From JANLSE01 sp031362265 (GTDB lineage: Bacteria > Chloroflexota > Chloroflexia > Chloroflexales > Roseiflexaceae): DNA of 5,467 nucleotides. Each line of letters opens with the position of its first letter. The stretch's first letter is position 1. Shown piece after piece: positions 4,913 to 5,467 of the stretch. The notes beneath the pieces are model-generated. The model was given only the letters and a program-made list of their open reading frames with translations, was not told where the DNA came from and made no database searches. The position numbers were made by a program, and so were the translations under genes. The stretch is taken from contig JANLSE010000407.1 of NCBI GenBank assembly GCA_031362265.1, forward strand, positions 1-5,467, in the 5' to 3' direction.

Positions 4913-5467
4913 TCAAATCACGCCATTTGTCACTTGCATGAAGATATCCTCAAGATCACTGGACTTCTCAGCAAAACGGGTCACTGCGACCCCAAGCCCG
5001 ATCAATTGCGCAAGCAAATCGCCCATACCACGCTCATCGCCGGTATAGTCAACCAACAGGGTACGCGCTGGCTGATCTGATTCTTCATCCTGCTGAGTAT
5101 GTATGTGAGTGCTCGACTCCTGAACGTGTAGAACTGTAGGTTGGCCACGCAGCCACTCCTCAGCAGCACTCGCCCCTGCGATGACCCGAATCTCAAGGGT
5201 GCGATGAGGTTGCAACGAGCGCAGAATCGACTGAACATCGCCTGATGCTAGGAGCTGGCCACGTTCAATAATGGCAATATGCGTACACATCTCAGCTAAC
5301 TCTGTCAAGATATGCGAGCTGATCATGATTGTTTTGCCAAGTGCGCGCAACTCCTTCAGTAATTCGCGCAGTTCGATCCGGGCACGTGGATCAAGCCCAC
5401 TTGCTGGTTCATCAAGGATCAACAGTAGTGGATCATGGATCATGGTGCGCGCCAAACTCAGGCGTTG
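4913..5467 (-). CDS. ABC transporter ATP-binding protein (3' part; 5' end outside window)
   Basis: The last 184 residues are visible and the frame stays open to the right edge, so the gene begins beyond it. This is the ATPase subunit that powers an ABC transporter, most likely an ABC-2 (export or multidrug/natA-like) type. The visible part opens with QRLSLAR, the segment that directly follows the ABC signature motif. It continues with Walker B and the catalytic Glu (LLLILDEP, Asp19-Glu20 of the visible part), the D-loop SGLDP and the H-loop SSHIL (His52). The Walker A and signature motifs lie off the edge. After GQLLASG the nucleotide-binding domain ends, and about 95-100 residues form the C-terminal extension usual for ABC-2 ATPases, ending LEDIFMQVTNGVI. 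A polar stretch THIHTQQDEESDQ interrupts it. The permease partner is not in the window, and the substrate is unknown. An internal TTG at 5455 is not the start. Confidence 0.95.
   Translation of the reverse strand, partial: QRLSLARTMIHDPLLLILDEPASGLDPRARIELRELLKELRALGKTIMISSHILTELAEMCTHIAIIERGQLLASGDVQSILRSLQPHRTLEIRVIAGASAAEEWLRGQPTVLHVQESSTHIHTQQDEESDQPARTLLVDYTGDERGMGDLLAQLIGLGVAVTRFAEKSSDLEDIFMQVTNGVI

Noticed and set aside
5455..5467. TTG at 5455 as the start of the ABC gene
   Set aside because: The frame continues upstream as QRLS, the conserved segment after the ABC signature, so the gene is cut by the window edge.

Overview
The window looks like ordinary bacterial chromosome of moderate GC content. 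It holds four clear genes, two of them facing each other at each of two convergent junctions, plus weaker candidates at the left edge. A member of Chloroflexota (Chloroflexus/Herpetosiphon-like filamentous bacteria) is my best guess. It rests on the general look of the ABC ATPase, the secreted subtilase and the DUF3500 protein, not on a marker gene, so treat it as tentative. There is no rRNA, tRNA, CRISPR array, transposase or recognisable phage gene.

Layout. Positions 1-299 hold a possible 3' tail of a gene entering from the left, an overlooked 56-codon ORF (133-303) whose stop overlaps the next gene's start region, and an extended -10 promoter candidate. Positions 306-1316 (+) encode a DUF3500-family protein of unknown function. 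The junction at 1317-1532 is packed with inverted repeats, led by a perfect 13-bp stem. Positions 1533-3023 (-) encode a secreted subtilisin-like serine protease with signal peptide, propeptide and complete catalytic triad. A divergent regulatory region of almost 500 bp (3024-3515) follows, with a palindrome, an imperfect inverted repeat, an 18-bp-period direct repeat, a possible 21-codon leader ORF and a perfect extended -10 element. Positions 3516-4820 (+) encode NADP-dependent isocitrate dehydrogenase (icd) of the E. coli type. A 21-bp hairpin sits at 4843-4900. From the right edge, positions 4913-5467 (-) hold the 3' part of an ABC transporter ATPase.

The genes do not form one operon or pathway. 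Each main gene points toward or away from its neighbour and appears to be its own transcription unit: a TCA-cycle enzyme, an exported protease, an export-type ABC ATPase and a DUF protein. I found no convincing new multi-gene system. The most useful observations are the strand-asymmetric icd hairpin, the short ORF overlapping the DUF3500 start, the structured convergent junction, and the repeats in the divergent regulatory region.
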